A stretch of DNA of 64,000 bases from Eulemur rufifrons (taxonomy: Eukaryota > Chordata > Mammalia > Primates > Lemuridae). The stretch spans positions 170,481,001 to 170,545,000 of the forward strand of contig NC_090989.1 in NCBI RefSeq assembly GCF_041146395.1, written 5' to 3'. The position numbers were made by a program, and so were the translations under genes. Under the pieces are notes generated by a model. It had not been told where the DNA came from, ran no database searches, and was given only the letters and a program-made list of their open reading frames with translations. Of the stretch, positions 60,598 through 64,000 are shown in pieces; the first letter of the stretch is position 1, and every line of letters begins with the position of its first letter.

Positions 60598-60675
60598 ACT
60601 GGATGAACACTTTAAATGGGTAAATTGTATGGTATGTGAATTATATCTCAATAATGCTCTTACAAATAAAAAAAT
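60598..60675 (+). mobile_element. L1M 3' terminus, very short
   Basis: 'gatgaacactttaaatgggt', 'aattgtatggtatgtgaatt', 'atctcaataatgctcttac' and an A-rich tail form the last 80 bp of an L1M. Confidence 0.7.
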
Positions 60676-61792
60676 AAAAATAGCAGTGGATGAGAAGTGA
60701 GTAATGTGGCATTTAGAAGTGCTATGATTTTGAGGAAGTTACAGTTTGTTGCTTCATCTTCTTACCAGCAAAAAAGGGTTGCTATTACCTGCATTATGTT
60801 TGCCAAAGAACTACGATACAACTTGAACTCTAAGTGGAAAAGATGAGCATATGACTCTACTGCATTATGATGACACTAGAAATAATGAGAATGAAGGAGC
60901 TTTCGTTTCTAATAACCCATGAGCCTCCTGAAATGTACAGAAAAAGAAGTCTACCCCCCACGGCAAGCACCTGTTCATGAGGTCATTCCTTCTCAAAATA
61001 CTGAAGTCACTGAAACATCAGTGGCAGGAAGTTCTGGAATATATAGATTACATGAGCCTGTTTCCCGGCAGCCCAGTTACAACATAATCAAGAGGATCCA
61101 TTCTCCAAATCAGGGCTTCCTAATCCAGGAGCATAGCAGAGCTCTCCTGCACCAGGCACACGGGCCAGAGAATCAAAATAAACACACATGTGCCCAGAGT
61201 AACCCAAGCCTATAACAGAATCCCAAGTGAGCCCTGGTCTACTCTGTTCAAAGGCACACACACTACACCAGACTCGGAAACAGACCTCTTCTGGATTTCC
61301 TTCCCATTTTATGAAGGAAATGTAAAATGAATTGTTACCTGTTTTCTCTTTCAGTAGGAACAACACTTCTGCTTTCCAAACTCCTGGTTTACTGGTTTGA
61401 TAGAAATAAAACATCGATACCTAGGGCTTTATACAAGCCAAGACAAACGTGATTTTTCCACTGTTTTTAAAAGACAGAAGTCATTTTTGTCCTAATTCCT
61501 ACATAGTAGTAAGCTTAAAAATCAAGCCATTTAGCTCACAGTCAGGTCCAATAAATCGGTGGAAAAAATAAATGGGCGAGCATGCCAAAAACGTAACCAT
61601 GGTAACACCACAGATGCGTCAAGAAATGGTGCGCTCATTTGCTTCATCCCCATCTCTTAAATTGGAATCTAAGTAGGGGAAAAATTACACAGAGAACAAT
61701 CATGATTCTGCAATTACTGAATTCTGCAAAATTGCATCAACCTGCTGTACTATAACTTCAGAGGCAGCTACGGTGCAGCTACAGAAACAGCC
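60676..61792. other. Intronic unique sequence with the X-box
   Basis: Repeat-free stretch about 2-3 kb downstream of the MAGI1 exon. It contains the palindromic RFX-type site at 61593-61606. Open frames at 60919-61215 and 61414-61088 overlap on opposite strands and look accidental. Confidence 0.45.
61593..61606. promoter_or_regulatory. Palindromic RFX-type X-box
   Basis: GTAACCATGGTAAC fits the RFX X-box consensus GTNRCC-N2-RGYAAC at every position and has perfect dyad symmetry. It lies about 1.9 kb downstream of the MAGI1 exon, inside the intron and outside any recognised transposon. RFX factors act at ciliary and neural genes. Whether it is bound is unknown. Confidence 0.45.
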
Positions 61793-61945
61793 CTAGATGG
61801 CTGGGGAGTTAAAAAGACTGGGATCTGCCACTTATTGGTTACTTAATCTCCCTGTGACTTCGTTTCCTCACCTGTAAAATGAGTGTTAAAGACCCCCAGC
61901 TTTACCGGGTTACTGTAAGAATAAAACTCAACACTGTGGCAGAGG
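61793..61945 (+). mobile_element. MIR SINE
   Basis: 'tgggatctgccacttattgg', 'tgacttcgtttcctcacctg' and 'taaaatgagtgttaaagacc' match the MIR core. Confidence 0.78.
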
Positions 61946-62004
61946 CAGGGAAAGAGCAGACTCAGGAAGCTGCTGCCTTGGTCACCTTTAGCCTAGATTT
62001 TACT

Positions 62005-62112
62005 GGCTTACCTTAGTGCCTCAGTTTCTTGATCTATAAAAGATAATCCCTGCCCCACCCATGTGATTAGCATTAGGAATTATTATTAATCCAAAATATA
62101 AGGAATTATCAT
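62005..62112 (+). mobile_element. MIR SINE fragment
   Basis: 'tagtgcctcagtttcttgat' and 'ctataaaagataatccctgc' match the MIR core. Confidence 0.6.
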
Positions 62113-62792
62113 GAGAATATTATTAGGATTACAGTTTTCAACTCCAGTGCTGAAAGACTAAAAGAATCAAGGGCCACAAATTCACATTACCACAGGATCA
62201 CAACCTTTCCTCTGTCAAAGGCAGTCCCACTCTGGGGACAAAGGCAACTTTGGGGCCCTGTCCCAAGTGACTTACAGGAAATCTCCTCTCTCAGTTTTAT
62301 TAATGAGTAAAGTAGAAGAATGGGGGCTGGTTTAGAATCTCTTCCTCCAGGTCACAGGCTAGACTCTAGACTTACAGTCTAACTCACTAGATTAGTTCCA
62401 CTTGCTATTTTCACAGTAGTATCTGGCAACATTAGCATTCTAGCATATCACTTGCAAGATATTATTTTTTTAAAGAAAACCCTTTGTTGCAAACAAATCA
62501 CAGCAATAAGCAGGGTACCTTGAACATTAAATTACTGTTCCTTTCTTTTGCTGGGTAAAAAAAGGGTATTTCTTAAAGAAATTTTTTTTCAATTTCTGAA
62601 AACCAGGTAACAGACAGGAAAAAGACAAATTCCAAGTACTAAAACCAGAATCATTCTTTCCTCATATGAAAGAAATTAAACCCACCACACGTCCTCCCAG
62701 GAGCCATTCCTTATGTTTAGCTGTATAGGAACACAGTGTGGCGGGACACAATGATACTTCTCCACAATTGAGCTGCCACTTTATCTACCTGT

Positions 62793-62815
62793 AGACAGAC
62801 AGACAGACAGACTGA
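62793..62815. repeat. (GACA)n microsatellite
   Basis: Five GACA units followed by 'gactgactg'. Confidence 0.85.
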
Positions 62816-63118
62816 CTGCCTTCCTTTAACTCAAAAACTCTGCTTTCAGAATTCCTATGTTCTGTGTCTTGTTTTCTAGGATTTGGTCTAATCCAGTGGT
62901 TTGGGGGATTTGGGATTTTCACTCTGTAGAGCACATTTCCTCAAACGAAATCATACATGAAATTCTGATTCATGGATCCGATAAAGTTGGCCGAAAGGAG
63001 GGGAGGCATGGGAAGGAAGGGAGAGCCCCGAGGTATTCCCTTCACTGAGGGGCTGTGAGTGGCCCACTGGTCTCCACAGAGGTCAGTCTAAAGGCCCCTG
63101 GCTGGGTCCACCCTTTGG

Positions 63119-63390
63119 TAATGACGACGGTTAACATTTACGGAGACTTACACCATGCCAACACTTTACAAAACGCCTAGAGCACCTCAACCCATCCACT
63201 CCTCATAGCAGTTCTATGAAGCTCGTATTTCGGACACGACCTTTCCACGAATGTCAAAAGTGGACCTTACAAAGGGTCAACAATTTGCCTGGCGTTATAA
63301 ACCAGTAAGCAACAGAGCTGGGACCGAAACCCACGCACACCACGACGCTGTGCTGTTTGTCCCACTGTCACTTATGACTCGCCTAACTTA
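63119..63390 (-). mobile_element. MIR SINE, minus strand, near the MAGI1 exon
   Basis: 'taacatttacggagacttac', 'catgccaacactttacaaaa', 'agcaacagagctgggaccga' and 'aacccacgcacaccacgacg' match reversed MIR. It retains unusually many CpGs for so old a repeat and lies only about 120 bp from the exon. Confidence 0.7.
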
Positions 63391-63500
63391 TCGAGTCGCT
63401 CGGTGGGCAAGCCGCCAAGTGTTCCAGAACCAGCACTGAGCTCTTCTTTCTCCCCTTGACTTTTCACCTACACCCACCCGGCGGCGAGACGCCAAAGACG

Positions 63501-63727
<227 letters not shown>

Positions 63728-64000
63728 CTAGTCTGCCACCCTCAGCCATTAGGAGCGTGTACTTATGGACTTTGGATTTTCTTCTGCAGAGATAAAGGAC
63801 AAGCAAGAATGTATTAATATTAATAATGAAGATAAAACAGCATTGAAATAGCATTAACTTGGGGGTCCTATCTCACATAATACAGGAAGGCAAAAATAAT
63901 AAAGAATTTAAATTTAAACTAGGCTATTACATTTAAAATATGTGTCATAGACACATGTAGACACTATTACTGCAAGAATAATGAAGACGATCCAGCAATA

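Overview
The window is mammalian nuclear DNA and almost certainly from a Malagasy lemur (strepsirrhine primate). The clue is the Alu at 12835-13176. It carries the strepsirrhine-type arrangement, with an AT-rich stretch between 'ctactaaaaatagaaag' and 'gaaaaaattagccggg' and a 'gacgccacggcactcactct' right end. The young L1 3' ends near 13.6-14.0, 16.4-16.6 and 52.1-54.1 kb are also unlike the human L1HS/L1PA 3' UTR as I know it. The species cannot be named from the sequence alone.

One protein-coding exon can be supported. At 63511-63627 on the minus strand a 117-bp exon has clean splice sites and encodes part of MAGI1, the membrane-associated guanylate kinase scaffold of tight junctions. The peptide fits the linker after the N-terminal PDZ domain and the start of the guanylate-kinase-like domain. 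Transcription runs from high to low coordinates, so 63628-64000 is the end of the upstream intron (probably intron 1). Everything below 63511 is then one very large downstream intron (probably intron 2). I found no other MAGI1 exon. All long open frames elsewhere are chance frames or transposon remnants.

The most interesting non-repeat feature is a CpG-rich block at about 35.45-36.72 kb in the middle of that intron. It contains a canonical TATA box on the minus strand (36496-36507), the same direction as MAGI1, with a GC box about 150 bp upstream and SOX-, POU- and TEAD-like sites downstream. I infer an internal MAGI1 promoter or promoter-like developmental enhancer. Other candidate regulatory sites are a perfect RFX-type X-box palindrome at 61593-61606, a CTCF-like near-palindrome at 42762-42778, and AT-rich homeodomain-motif stretches near 28.6-28.9 kb.

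The rest is layered transposon history. Ancient layers are many MIR fragments, L2 fragments (two over 1 kb, both broken by later insertions), Tigger and hAT DNA transposons, and MLT1-type LTRs. Middle layers are several L1M 3' ends. Recent layers are Alus and three L1 copies of a related lineage. The L1 at 52035-54081 is the youngest-looking: perfect 16-bp target-site duplications, about 530 codons of uninterrupted ORF2, a 5' inversion of the twin-priming type, and a tandemly duplicated unit in its 3' UTR. An old L1 at about 12.0-15.4 kb holds three nested later insertions.

I found no CRISPR, operon, phage, RNA gene or other unusual gene system. The best leads are the intronic promoter, the L1 3' UTR duplication, and an unexplained 78-bp segment shared by an L1 at 24.66 kb and a unique region at 26.23 kb.
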